In this document: positions 62,201 through 64,000 of the stretch, piece after piece
How the letters are laid out: each line of letters opens with the position of its first letter
How positions within the stretch are numbered: the stretch's first letter is position 1
Assembly: GCA_034509495.1 (NCBI GenBank)
Contig: CM067522.1
Coordinates: 4,994,648 to 5,058,647, forward strand
Origin: Acestrorhynchus altus
Taxonomy: Eukaryota > Chordata > Actinopteri > Characiformes > Acestrorhynchidae
Length of the DNA: 64,000 nucleotides
Direction: 5' to 3'
Translations under genes and position numbers: made by a program
Notes under the pieces: generated by a model
What the model was told of the DNA's origin: nothing
The model's database searches: none
Seen by the model: the letters and a program-made list of their open reading frames with translations, nothing else

Positions 62201-63623
62201 AAGGGGCAGCGATGTAAACAGCATTTAAAGTTCCACCATAAGTTTAATCAAAGCAACTGTTACCTGAATCGGGCTCCACCTGATGACTTGGTATCTACAC
62301 TGGTCAAGTGAACAGCATATGCAACAGGTTCAGATATATTATACACAGCAGAGATGGGTATAATCTGACTCTTCTGGCCATGAGCGAGAGTCACGGTGCC
62401 TACAGGATAAAAGCAATTTATTTATCATGAAGTATTAAATAAACAGCTTCACGTCACAGAGAAAGAGAGAGATAGAGAGAGACAGAGAGAGAGAAAGAGA
62501 GAGAGAGAGAAAGAATAACCTGATCTCGGGGTGACTACTCCTGGCTGGTATCCTGATGGGCTCTGGCCAGGAGGGAATCCAGCTCTCCACTGTACATCCA
62601 CATCTCCATACAGGCCTGTCCTGCTCACTACTGCTTCACACTGACCGCTCACTATGTCAGACACCTGCAGAGCCAAGGAGGCAAAGCCAACCTGCAAAAA
62701 TAGAGTTCAGTTGAAAGTAATTTGGACATCAACTATGGCAAGAGAGCTATGTGTAGGCACCTCATGACCTTTAATGGTTGTTGGACTTCTTTATATATCT
62801 TGCGGTTCGCTATTGGGCTGAACTTGCTAGGACGACCTGATCTGGCCATGTTGGCAGCTATTTCTTATTCTGGACAGTAGAACAGCTTTTTAAAATCCTT
62901 TCACAGACTCATACTACAAATTGACATCCTTCATTCTGAATGCCACTTAGAACTTTATATTTTGGTCATGTCAACAATCAAGAGGCAAATAAATAAATAA
63001 ACAAATTCTATAATTACTGTAACTCTGATATTTTAAAGACGGAGTACCATTTACACTCAATATTGTACAGTTGTTATTTATAAATCAATGTGAAATCTTT
63101 TGAATATACAAAATATGTTCTATTATATAGATGCTTCTATTATATTACAATCTAAATCCTACAGACACATTTCAGAGAATTTTAACATTATTTTGTTTAT
63201 TATTATTTATTCTTGTCAGTTTTCAGTTTGATGTTCCAGTCTTCTGTTCTTACAAGTTTTATTTTATTTTAATTTTGATACTGTTTTCTGACTGTTTTCA
63301 TGAGTTATAAACCAAAGAGAGCAACAGTAAAACAAAAATGGTATGAAATATGTCACTTTACATGTAATAAAAATAAAATCTGACACTTTTTGAGAGGCAA
63401 TAGTATCTAAAGTGTGTCATTGAAGTCCTCTAGTGGTCATTTGATGAAATTTCACCCAAAAAAAACATTGGAAACAGACCTCAGCATTAGCAGCCTCCTC
63501 AGGCACAGACACAACAGCAGTCTTTGCTTCAAGCTGCACACGAGGAGGGGAGCCTAGAAGAGGCCCTATCAGAGTCACATTTGTCAGCTCCACGGTGATG
63601 TTAAAGCCAGTTGCAAAGAATAC
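4376..63623 (-). CDS. adgrv1: adgrv1 (GPR98/VLGR1), adhesion G protein-coupled receptor V1, 3' half, 17 exons
   Basis: Product: giant adhesion GPCR of stereociliary ankle links and the photoreceptor periciliary membrane, where the family partners with usherin, whirlin and PDZD7; human loss causes Usher type 2C. Seen: joining 63623-63480, 62691-62520, 62399-62264, 61877-61036, 59797-59680, 59077-58906, 57405-57163, 54108-53701, 53324-53140, 52814-52565, 51634-51495, 48571-48411, 48027-47927, 25853-25737, 21426-21248, 16258-16101 and 4497-4376 gives 1216 in-frame codons with no stop, every intron being GT-AG and phase-consistent. Domains (residues of this partial product): Calx-beta repeats about 33-700, GAIN about 700-962, GPS cleavage 962/963, seven-helix region about 978-1216. 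Family-diagnostic strings include NDEHTERRYLL, KLLTHMM and QWKAYDDV. Both ends are open: about 5000 N-terminal residues expected for the family, plus the end of TM7, the tail with its PDZ ligand and the stop codon, lie outside. Identification is by recognition of the family, not by alignment. Confidence 0.96.
4845..5300. repeat. MITE-like dispersed repeat (family M), fragment
   Basis: The segment 'acaccccttcaccttctaca' followed by 'gcatttggctactttaagtt' matches the end of the copy at 45495 (atttagctacttaaagttgc). The remainder, to about 5300, is repeat-like in character but diverges from the other copies. Non-coding. Confidence 0.55.
5755..6110. repeat. MITE-like dispersed repeat (family M), partial copy
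   Basis: Shares with copies at 45495 and 55480 the ordered blocks 'tcatcatccaacatcc', 'gaatgcattcaaat', 'gcaatgctccaaa' and 'agaaagccttccctgga'. No coding capacity; a decayed internal piece of a non-autonomous DNA transposon is the likely nature. Confidence 0.65.
8790..9160 (-). mobile_element. Tc1-like transposase N-terminal remnant
   Basis: The minus strand encodes KKEILEEEFGLHQSTVRQIM YKW, the paired helix-turn-helix DNA-binding region of Tc1 transposases, then TFSTTVTLP and ASVAFSNVNV, the linker toward the second HTH. Further in (to about 8790) stops interrupt residues resembling the following LKFAKDH block. Dead fragment. Confidence 0.8.
9225..9800 (-). mobile_element. second Tc1-like transposon remnant
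   Basis: Reading the minus strand from about 9765: MVRSKELTVTFRKKVVD and KISKQLEISRSTVQ (N-terminal HTH of a Tc1-like transposase), stop-containing linker, then HLDKEQDLWNVIW and KFGDGNVMALGC, a decayed match to the 'GGGSVMVWGCF' catalytic-core block. Much of the centre is missing. The part 9550-9780 recurs at 62785-62990. Confidence 0.8.
10018..10042. repeat. (CT)n microsatellite
   Basis: About 12 uninterrupted CT units. Confidence 0.95.
16010..16100. repeat. (AC)n microsatellite adjoining an exon donor
   Basis: About 45 AC dinucleotides with single-base interruptions. On the gene strand this is (GT)n and starts at the first base of the intron after exon 16. Confidence 0.97.
16101..16258 (-). 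CDS. adgrv1: adgrv1 exon 16 of window: ECL2 cysteine, TM5, ICL3
   Basis: Completes codon 1123 (Leu), then codons 1124-1175 and one base of 1176; acceptor ctctgtag|GTGCTTC, donor CTCAG|gtgtgtgtgt. Encodes Cys1124 (partner of Cys1042), TM5 (YAALCTAAFIPLICLVGVLV) and the third intracellular loop QQWKAYDDVYRGRTNSS. Reading past the donor gives an artificial run of alternating Val/Cys, because the donor merges into a (GT)n microsatellite. Confidence 0.97.
16377..16517. repeat. minisatellite of mixed 12-bp and 11-bp units
   Basis: Units A = tatactgtatga (12 bp) and B = tatactgttaa (11 bp) alternate as A A B A B A A A B A A after an initial partial B. Units are almost perfect, so the array is young and probably length-variable. 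Confidence 0.93.
16659..16695. repeat. (AAAGAAAT)-like simple repeat
   Basis: Three to four tandem copies of aaagaaataa. Confidence 0.7.
17640..17990. repeat. degenerate minisatellite
   Basis: Repeats of a motif close to 'atttccattgttacactaca' with spacing of roughly 25-35 bp, for example near 17752, 17795, 17848, 17866 and 17917. Copies differ at many positions. The open frames over it are a product of the repeat. Confidence 0.75.
18812..18855. repeat. (CTT)n followed by (ATT)n microsatellite
   Basis: Eight or so CTT units run directly into ATT units. Confidence 0.9.
19046..19060. promoter_or_regulatory. X-box-like (RFX) site in a non-repetitive intron stretch
   Basis: cattgccatggaaac (reverse complement gtttccatggcaatg) is close to the palindromic RFX consensus GTTGCCATGGCAAC. 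RFX factors activate ciliary genes, and adgrv1 acts at periciliary membranes, so the site is plausible. A 14-bp match in 64 kb can occur by chance, however, and it lies deep in the gene. Nearby are several TAAT cores (19147-19185). Confidence 0.3.
20620..20830. repeat. degenerate minisatellite (GGTTGCTATGGTGTTGCTA-like)
   Basis: Imperfect tandem copies built from 'tggttact', 'gtattgcta', 'gttgctac' and 'gttactatggtattgctaac'. This type of 'gttgctaggtggttgcta' array is common in fish introns. Confidence 0.75.
21248..21426 (-). CDS. adgrv1: adgrv1 exon 15 of window: ICL2, TM4, ECL2
   Basis: Codons 1064-1122 and two bases of 1123; acceptor ctctctacag, donor GATCT|gtgagt. Contains NFWQTLVMNDEHTERRYLL and the TM4 helix YFLLSWGLPALVIIGLVIVL. 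The string VMNDEHTERRYLL is highly diagnostic for ADGRV1. It ends VYGLVHGDL before the ECL2 cysteine in the next exon. Confidence 0.98.
22302..22400 (-). mobile_element. tRNA-derived SINE head fragment
   Basis: On the minus strand, gaggcagtggtggctctacg gttaggg resembles a pol III A box (TGGCTCTACGG). About 35 bp later gggttgatacccac stands in the B-box position, followed by 'aactgcccttgagc', a string typical of a widespread fish SINE. Both boxes are degenerate. Confidence 0.5.
23369..23403. repeat. perfect 16-bp inverted repeat, 3-nt loop
   Basis: Arm cttgctcttatgattc (23369-23384), loop aaa, arm gaatcataagagcaag (23388-23403). All 16 pairs match. Too short for a canonical pre-microRNA. Confidence 0.95.
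24730..25545 (+). mobile_element. Tc1-like transposon remnant, 3' truncated
   Basis: Starts at a TA with 'acagtgcaaacagaaagcat', a left end like the salmonid-type Tc1 'acagtgcattcggaaagtat'. Plus-strand reading includes HVWRKSGTTHHVANTFPTVK and LDGGSIMLWGCCSVAGTGRL, the catalytic-core 'GGGSIMLWGCF' block, then a frameshift into a decayed 'FQQDNDP' region near 25480. No right inverted repeat is visible. Confidence 0.85.
25737..25853 (-). CDS. adgrv1: adgrv1 exon 14 of window: end of TM2, ECL1, TM3
   Basis: Codons 1025-1063, phase 0 both ends (117 nt); acceptor gtttcag, donor ATACAG|gtagga. Encodes ICFLVSTFRGKMFNEDSC, whose Cys1042 is the conserved TM3 disulfide cysteine, and the TM3 helix ALGLFFHYFHLSQFSWMLIQ. 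Confidence 0.96.
26142..26188. repeat. (GA)n-(GT)n microsatellite
   Basis: About 20 GA units followed by four GT units. Confidence 0.95.
26830..27105. repeat. MITE-like repeat (family M), diverged copy
   Basis: Blocks 'atgcctaatgtcagacatgg', 'attgagctgtgcagcagtg', 'atcctgacctcactaatact' and 'tagaatgcctgccctggata' follow the order of family M copies at 45495 and 55480. Confidence 0.6.
27110..28040 (-). mobile_element. Tc1-like transposon remnant interrupted by a LINE 3' end
   Basis: Left end 'acagttgtgtttaaaagttt'. The minus strand over 27850-27700 resembles transposase 'LNNNGLHGRVARRKAPTLQK' followed by a decayed 'DETKID' block (tctcatctgtcagcaaaata). Stops and frameshifts occur throughout. 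The copy is split by an unrelated insert at 27306-27416. Confidence 0.75.
27306..27416 (+). mobile_element. LINE (Rex1/CR1-like) 3' end
   Basis: Contains 'ctgtactgtactgatgctgc', 'ggaaccttaatttccctgag', 'ggaaccctcccaatggatca' and 'ataaagttctat', then an atctt-type microsatellite tail. The same body recurs on the minus strand at 40905-41003 and 54191-54300. Assignment to the Rex1/CR1 group is from memory of fish 3' ends. Confidence 0.7.
28990..29195. repeat. ATT/AAT trinucleotide array
   Basis: About 200 bp of (TTA)n turning into (AAT)n with AAC variants, the purest part being 29090-29155. The (TTA)n to (AAT)n switch makes it partly self-complementary. Confidence 0.95.
30290..30420. repeat. 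possible transposon-end fragment
   Basis: 'aacaaaagtactgggaccca' resembles the 'acaaaagtattgggacacct' end seen at 52290 and 9160. The rest is not assignable. Confidence 0.4.
32854..33058. mobile_element. MITE with short terminal inverted repeats
   Basis: Left end gcactcttacaaata and the reverse complement of the right end, acactcttaaaaaata, are near-identical. Inside are several 'ggttctt' and 'agaacattt' words, as in fish 'aaaggttctttg' MITEs. About 205 bp, non-coding. Confidence 0.65.
33230..33500. other. G+C/CpG-richer non-repetitive patch in the 22-kb intron
   Basis: Stands out from AT-rich surroundings. A 50-bp pyrimidine tract ends in 'cctaacag' at about 33405 and is followed by about 110 bp with several CpGs (ctaccggtctgaac, cctcggcagcatcgtggg, gctccgcacgtagccc). 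It looks like a splice acceptor plus exon on the plus strand, or a small promoter island read on the minus strand. The plus-strand frame after the acceptor stops after about 23 codons. I cannot decide between an alternative promoter, a lncRNA exon or a conserved element. Confidence 0.35.
40905..41003 (-). mobile_element. LINE (Rex1/CR1-like) 3' end
   Basis: Minus-strand copy of the body at 27306-27416 (ctgtactgtactgatgctgt, ggaaccttaatttccctgaa), with an attct-type microsatellite tail at 40905-40937. An (AT)n run follows at 41016-41034. Confidence 0.7.
41590..41770. repeat. MITE-like repeat (family M), partial copy
   Basis: Starts 'actatatggacaaaattatt' and continues with 'tgttcattcattgtttt' and later 'ctccaactcatcccaattgg', the order seen at 48655 and 52290. 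Confidence 0.6.
43290..43660. repeat. MITE-like repeat (family M), partial copy
   Basis: From about 43460: 'ctcaactcccaaactcattc', 'ccagagaacacagctctact', 'aaatgctggggggctttata', 'cccatgcctggcattaggcc', 'cagagagtcatattctattg'. This is the inverse of the copy at 45495. The part 43290-43450 is a different repeat-like segment. Confidence 0.65.
45495..46020. repeat. MITE-like repeat (family M), most complete copy, split by an insertion
   Basis: Begins 'aactatatgcccaaatgttt', then in order the family blocks 'ttgcactaattgctgacaca', 'gaataggacactctgg', 'taaaccccccagcacttgg', 'catcctgacctcactattgc', 'gctgaatgcaatcaaatcat'. It is then interrupted by 45803-45985 and resumes 'caatgctgtctaatagaaag' and 'tcttccctgga'. 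Confidence 0.7.
45803..45985 (-). mobile_element. retroposon 3' tail element (family R), inserted in a MITE
   Basis: Minus strand: 'ctgtaaagctgctctgtgac atcagttgtgaaaat' then 'aaataaattttgatttgatt'. This is the 'gtgaaaagcgctatacaaat aaa' 3' tail common in fish LINE/SINE families. The same tail occurs at 48115-48240, 48241-48355 and 55040-55140. Confidence 0.65.
47749..47792. repeat. (AT)n followed by poly(T)
   Basis: Eleven AT units and 22 or so T. Confidence 0.95.
47927..48027 (-). CDS. adgrv1: adgrv1 exon 13 of window: TM1-TM2
   Basis: Completes codon 991 (Gly), then codons 992-1024, phase 0 end; acceptor ttctccag, donor ATGCAG|gtagga. Encodes FALAILSHVLCSRFPMFAAK (end of TM1, first intracellular loop) and LLTHMMVACLGMQ (TM2). 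It is followed by a 22-kb intron, the largest in the window. Confidence 0.96.
48069..48110. repeat. (AATC)n microsatellite
   Basis: About ten perfect tetranucleotide units. Confidence 0.95.
48115..48240 (+). mobile_element. retroposon 3' tail (family R), plus orientation
   Basis: 'gaatctgctctgtgacaact tcagttgtgaagagcgctat' followed by 'aataaattttgatttgattt'. Matches the tail at 55040-55140. Confidence 0.65.
48241..48355 (-). mobile_element. retroposon 3' tail (family R), minus orientation
   Basis: 'gtgatgtcacagagcagctt tacagaaat' matches the opposite strand of the tail and the copy at 45850. Together with 48115-48240 it forms a head-to-head inverted pair. Confidence 0.65.
48411..48571 (-). 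CDS. adgrv1: adgrv1 exon 12 of window: GPS cleavage site, tethered agonist, start of TM1
   Basis: Completes codon 937 (Ser), then codons 938-990 and one base of 991; acceptor tttttttccag, donor CTCAG|gttaga. Encodes Trp938, Cys945, and the GPS core CACTHLSIYTAYA with Cys957, Cys959 and His961-Leu962/Ser963. H-L-S/T is the autoproteolysis triad of the GAIN fold, so cleavage competence is predicted, and the new N terminus would start at Ser963. YNEAFYAAGFICIS begins the first transmembrane helix. Confidence 0.97.
48655..48845. repeat. MITE-like repeat (family M), internally deleted
   Basis: 'ctgcttttgctggagtaagt', 'gtctctactctcc', 'aactcatcccaccatcattt', 'agaaaacacagcaccagtgt', 'tccatagctcaatgtt', in the order of the inverse of 45495. 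Confidence 0.65.
48930..49400 (+). mobile_element. Tc1-like transposon remnant
   Basis: 'gacctcagaagaagggttgt', 'gctggaaaaggttacaaaac' and 'atgggccaggac'-type words match Tc1-like DNA. Decayed reading includes WPGHLAIIDRTKNSK, KKMSEHLF and KEWLRKNNLTFWN-like words in shifting frames. Many stops; much of the catalytic core is deleted. Confidence 0.75.
51026..51300 (+). mobile_element. tRNA-derived SINE
   Basis: B-box-like ggtttgaatcc at 51057-51067 (consensus GGTTCGAnTCC) behind a degenerate A-box region. The body contains 'cggcagccggggtccagagg' and 'gatggcgctctt', and the 3' end is A-rich (aataaaaaaataaataataa, 51279-51299). About 270 bp, G+C-richer than the flanks. Confidence 0.75.
51495..51634 (-). 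CDS. adgrv1: adgrv1 exon 11 of window: GAIN subdomain B / start of GPS
   Basis: Codons 891-936 plus two bases of 937; acceptor tgtatgcag, donor GAGAG|gtgctt. Encodes SLCLLWNQAAE, carrying the first conserved GPS cysteine (Cys928) and Trp931. The motif is completed in the exon at 48571-48411. Confidence 0.95.
51635..52564. other. adgrv1 intron, 930 bp
   Basis: Contains a family M copy at 52290-52500. The rest shows nothing. Confidence 0.8.
52290..52500. repeat. MITE-like repeat (family M), partial copy
   Basis: 'aaaaagtattgggacacctg', 'aaaatcaagagaatttatcc', 'tgattgcattcagtgacaaa', 'ggatgatcaccaccccacat' in family order. Confidence 0.7.
52565..52814 (-). CDS. adgrv1: adgrv1 exon 10 of window: GAIN domain
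   Basis: Completes codon 807 (Arg), then codons 808-890, phase 0 end; acceptor ttctacag|AGGAAAG, donor AACAAG|gtgagt. Contains the strongly family-like string GKTILDSCPYLTIAAYHWYP, followed by LPETLLEVP and a conserved-looking Cys in LSACQKVHFIEYS. This is GAIN subdomain B sequence before the GPS. Confidence 0.95.
52900..53010. repeat. MITE-like repeat (family M), terminal fragment
   Basis: 'gtccaaatgttgtggacacc', 'cttactaatgaatgcattca', 'tgcacccacgcaggtg', corresponding to one end of the element. It occupies part of the 325-bp intron 52815-53139. Confidence 0.55.
53140..53324 (-). CDS. adgrv1: adgrv1 exon 9 of window: GAIN subdomain A
   Basis: Codons 746-806 plus two bases of 807; acceptor cactag|ATTTTA directly behind a (CA)n/(CT)n microsatellite, donor CAAAG|gtagag. 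Encodes amphipathic helices of the GAIN domain (ILIMAEQTPLEQ, LSHLSEVAERFAFSLVTDM) and a Cys that could pair with the one in the next exon. Confidence 0.93.
53325..53700. other. adgrv1 intron, 376 bp
   Basis: The first 100 bp on the acceptor side are microsatellite (53329-53425). The remainder is AT-rich, with nothing recognised. Confidence 0.8.
53329..53425. repeat. compound (TG)n-(AG)n microsatellite behind an exon acceptor
   Basis: About 15 TG units then about 30 AG units with interruptions. On the gene strand it is (CT)n(CA)n and serves as the pyrimidine-containing tract of the exon 9 acceptor. Confidence 0.95.
53701..54108 (-). CDS. adgrv1: adgrv1 exon 8 of window: last Calx-beta strands and start of GAIN domain
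   Basis: Codons 610-745, phase 0 at both ends (408 nt); acceptor tgtctcag, donor AGCAAG|gtgaga. The first part (AEGILTFDVGQHSAGLDVTL, KRFRVILSDATGGA) is the last Calx-beta unit. The second, helical part (AVWALLDQLHQPLNEAVINR, QEQQTAVLDAVSK) matches the start of the GAIN subdomain A of adhesion GPCRs. Only about 80 bp upstream of the acceptor, a LINE 3' end lies in the intron. Confidence 0.94.
54191..54790 (-). mobile_element. LINE (Rex1/CR1-like) 3' region, about 600 bp
   Basis: The tail (gatta)n at 54191-54219 joins the same 3' body as 27306-27416. Upstream on the minus strand an open stretch from 54724 reads LDIMDKTSHPLHTVISHQRS and FSDFPSVGPTDCTTPLWEGG, like the C-terminal end of the endonuclease/reverse-transcriptase protein of fish non-LTR elements. 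The 5' truncation is typical of LINE insertion. Confidence 0.7.
54791..55140 (+). mobile_element. retroposon fragment ending in tail family R
   Basis: Ends 'acatcagttgtgaaaagctc tgtacaaataaattttggtt', as at 48115-48240. The upstream 250 bp may belong to the same element, but no other copy is present here to confirm it. Confidence 0.5.
55480..55770. repeat. MITE-like repeat (family M), partial copy
   Basis: 'gaactgagctgtagagcagt', 'aacatcctgatctcactacc', 'cttaatgcactcaaatcctc', 'acagcaattctccaaatcta', 'aaagccttctgcggacagta' in family order. Confidence 0.7.
56111..56250. repeat. (GAAA)n and (AG)n microsatellites
   Basis: GAAA-type units at 56111-56162 and about 28 AG units at 56193-56250. The Ser/Leu-rich open frames on the minus strand here are products of the repeat. 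Confidence 0.95.
57163..57405 (-). CDS. adgrv1: adgrv1 exon 7 of window: Calx-beta segment
   Basis: Codons 529-609, phase 0 at both ends (243 nt), so skipping would keep the frame. Acceptor tatgctgcag, donor ATGCAG|gtgagg. Encodes DPEFSVWFLVEIYEVGEGA and then the next repeat start LESDDPRGLVYFAVGSRLP, again the D-D-P-x-G turn that begins a Calx-beta unit. Sequons NQT and NIT. Confidence 0.92.
57520..58265 (-). mobile_element. internally deleted Tc1-like transposon with well-preserved TIRs
   Basis: TA-flanked inverted ends: left 'tacagtcccctccaaaatac' plus 'ttggaatggcaag', right (reverse complement) 'tacagtcccctcctaatgtt' plus 'ttggaacagcaag'; similarity runs through 'ttgtttttgttgt' over about 55 bp. 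The minus strand starts a transposase at 57897 (MKTREFSTREKQAV, RKEGKSGEI) and then shifts frame through HTH-region sequence. The catalytic core is missing; at 745 bp it is about half of a full Tc1 element. Confidence 0.85.
58670..58860. repeat. MITE-like repeat of the 'ggttctttgg' type
   Basis: 'aaaatggttttacatagaac', 'ggttctttggctggtaaaag', 'gatcaaagaaccctttg'. Related in word content to 32854-33058 and 59335-59525, but ends are not clear. Confidence 0.45.
58906..59077 (-). CDS. adgrv1: adgrv1 exon 6 of window: Calx-beta segment
   Basis: Completes codon 471, then codons 472-528, ending in phase 0; acceptor gtttgacag, donor GATCAG|gtaaaa. Encodes VFEDVFVYWRATFSTT (core beta strands), a sequon NLT, and a cysteine pair in RALCRKGEVLCLFHLEVR that may form a disulfide. 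The following intron carries the TIR transposon at 57520-58265. Confidence 0.92.
59335..59525. repeat. MITE-like repeat of the 'ggttctt' type
   Basis: 'aaaaagaatggtactacaaa', 'tggttcttcaaatagaatag', 'aaaaatggttcttctagttt', 'tgtagaacctttatttataa'. It lies in the 602-bp intron 59078-59679, in which nothing else is recognised. Confidence 0.45.
59680..59797 (-). CDS. adgrv1: adgrv1 exon 5 of window: Calx-beta repeat start
   Basis: Completes codon 432 (Gly), codons 433-470, two bases of 471; acceptor ccttctcag, donor AACAG|gtaagt. Encodes the repeat opening SDHHNGIVGFSLGSQSG, equivalent to the usual NDxxxGxxGF start, and a sequon NRT. The frame joins exactly to the next exon as codon 471 (Arg). 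Confidence 0.9.
59798..61035. other. adgrv1 intron, 1.2 kb
   Basis: AT-rich; no repeat, RNA gene or exon recognised. Confidence 0.75.
61036..61877 (-). CDS. adgrv1: adgrv1 exon 4 of window: large exon with two Calx-beta repeats
   Basis: The longest exon here (842 nt): completes codon 151 (Arg), codons 152-431, one base of 432. Acceptor gtgtacag|GCCTGG, donor CTTG|gtaatt. Two Calx-beta repeats are clear. The first is about 162-260, with the hallmark acidic loop LDDSLTEPDETFYV near 239-252; the second is about 292-405, with GEDFTL and LDDLEPEGQEVFFLYL near 389-404. The D-D-x-x-x-E-x-x-E pattern is the family's Ca2+-binding/turn motif. Sequons include NRT, NLT (twice). These repeats make up most of the ectodomain. 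Confidence 0.96.
61878..62263. other. adgrv1 intron, 386 bp
   Basis: Nothing recognised apart from the splice signals. Confidence 0.8.
62264..62399 (-). CDS. adgrv1: adgrv1 exon 3 of window: Calx-beta segment
   Basis: Completes codon 106 (Gly), then codons 107-150 and two bases of 151; acceptor atcctgtag, donor TTCAG|gtaaca. Encodes the C-terminal half of a Calx-beta repeat (GTVTLAHGQKSQIIPISAV, YNISEPVAYAVHLTSV), with one N-glycosylation sequon (NIS). It has no start or stop codon and is internal coding sequence. Confidence 0.9.
62459..62510. repeat. (AG)n-rich microsatellite inside a 120-bp intron
   Basis: Interrupted AG/GAAA units. On the gene strand it is a CT tract directly after the donor of exon 2. 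Confidence 0.95.
62520..62691 (-). CDS. adgrv1: adgrv1 exon 2 of window: Calx-beta segment
   Basis: Codons 49-105 plus one base of codon 106; acceptor tttttgcag, donor TCAG|gttatt. Encodes beta-strand-rich Calx-beta sequence (VGFASLALQVSD; later SRTGLYGDVDVQWRAG, the typical 'VxRxGGxxGxVxVxW' strand pair of this repeat). The donor is followed at once by a CT-rich microsatellite intron of only 120 bp. Confidence 0.9.
62692..63479. other. adgrv1 intron, 788 bp
   Basis: Contains a transposon fragment (62785-62990) and otherwise AT-rich sequence. Confidence 0.8.
62785..62990 (-). mobile_element. Tc1-like transposon fragment, same family as 9225-9800
   Basis: 'gggctgaacttgctaggacg', 'acctgatctggccatgt', 'ctggacagtagaacagcttt', 'cacagactcatactacaaat' and 'caacaatcaagaggcaaat' follow in order the words at 9575-9800. 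Non-coding remnant. Confidence 0.65.
63480..63623 (-). CDS. adgrv1: adgrv1 exon 1 of window: Calx-beta segment
   Basis: Codons 1-48, phase 0 at both ends; acceptor ttttaaag before GTATTC, donor GAG|gtctgt. Encodes the end of one Calx-beta repeat (FNITVELTNVTLIG, with two N-glycosylation sequons NIT and NVT) and the start of the next (QLEAKTAVVSVPEEAANAE). Its reading frame continues exactly into the exon ending at 62691. Confidence 0.88.
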
Positions 63624-64000
63624 CTTTAAAAGGAAAAAAGAAAGATTTTAAGTAAAAGCCTGCAATGTAGAAAATAAATCTAGATATCTTCATTTCACTG
63701 CATTTGTTTACTTAATTCAGATGGAACTGTTTACTGTAATCCAATTCATACATTGTATTCCCTTGTGTAGTCAGTCAAGACAAATGTTTGGTGCAGGACA
63801 TTAAGACATTACAGGTAGAAGTTCTGTGGTACAAAATGTTCTATGGCCAATTTCCTCACTGTAAAACGCATACATATATACTAGTGCATCAAAAAAATGT
63901 AATTTTGTTAAAAAGCTCATTTGTGACAACAAAAGGTAAACTCATTGATTACTCATTCATTACATGTAAAGTGACATTTCAAGTCTTTTTTCTTTTATTG
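63624..64000. other. adgrv1 intron (5' side, runs off the window end)
   Basis: No exon recognised. 'tactagtgcatcaaaaaaat' near 63879 resembles the end of a common fish DNA-transposon repeat, but only one end is seen. Confidence 0.65.

Overview
The window is vertebrate nuclear DNA, almost certainly from a ray-finned (teleost) fish. It is AT-rich and has long introns, all GT-AG splice sites, dense microsatellites, and many decayed Tc1/mariner transposons, MITEs, LINE 3' ends and a tRNA-derived SINE of types common in teleosts. One MITE-like family occurs about ten times and is of a kind I associate with ostariophysan fish (characins, catfish, electric eels). That lineage guess is weak inference.

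The only protein-coding gene I can support is the 3' half of adgrv1 (also GPR98, VLGR1, MASS1), the very large adhesion GPCR of Usher syndrome type 2C. It lies on the minus strand and spans almost the whole window. I placed 17 exons (63623 down to 4376). Every junction is GT-AG and keeps the reading frame, giving 3648 nt or exactly 1216 codons with no stop. The order is: last extracellular Calx-beta repeats (about 63.6-53.9 kb), GAIN domain (53.9-48.4 kb), GPS autoproteolysis site with an intact His-Leu/Ser (48.5 kb), and the seven-helix domain (48.5-4.4 kb). The last exon seen ends inside TM7. The rest of TM7, the cytoplasmic tail and the stop codon lie beyond position 1. The large N-terminal part of the protein lies beyond position 64000.

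Layout: from 64 to 47.9 kb the gene is fairly compact, with 13 exons and introns of 0.1-3 kb. From 47.9 kb down to position 1 only four exons occur, and they are separated by introns of 22.1, 4.3, 5.0 and 11.6 kb. Those introns hold most of the mobile-element debris, two degenerate minisatellites, several microsatellites, and a few stretches that do not look like repeats. The latter include an X-box-like site at 19.05 kb and a G+C/CpG-richer patch at 33.2-33.5 kb that could be regulatory.

I found no bacterial-type system, CRISPR array, rRNA, functional tRNA or second protein-coding gene. The points most worth a second look are splice sites built from microsatellites (exons 16 and 9, and the 120-bp intron 2), nested transposon insertions, a well-preserved TIR element at 57.5-58.3 kb, and a perfect 16-bp hairpin at 23.4 kb.
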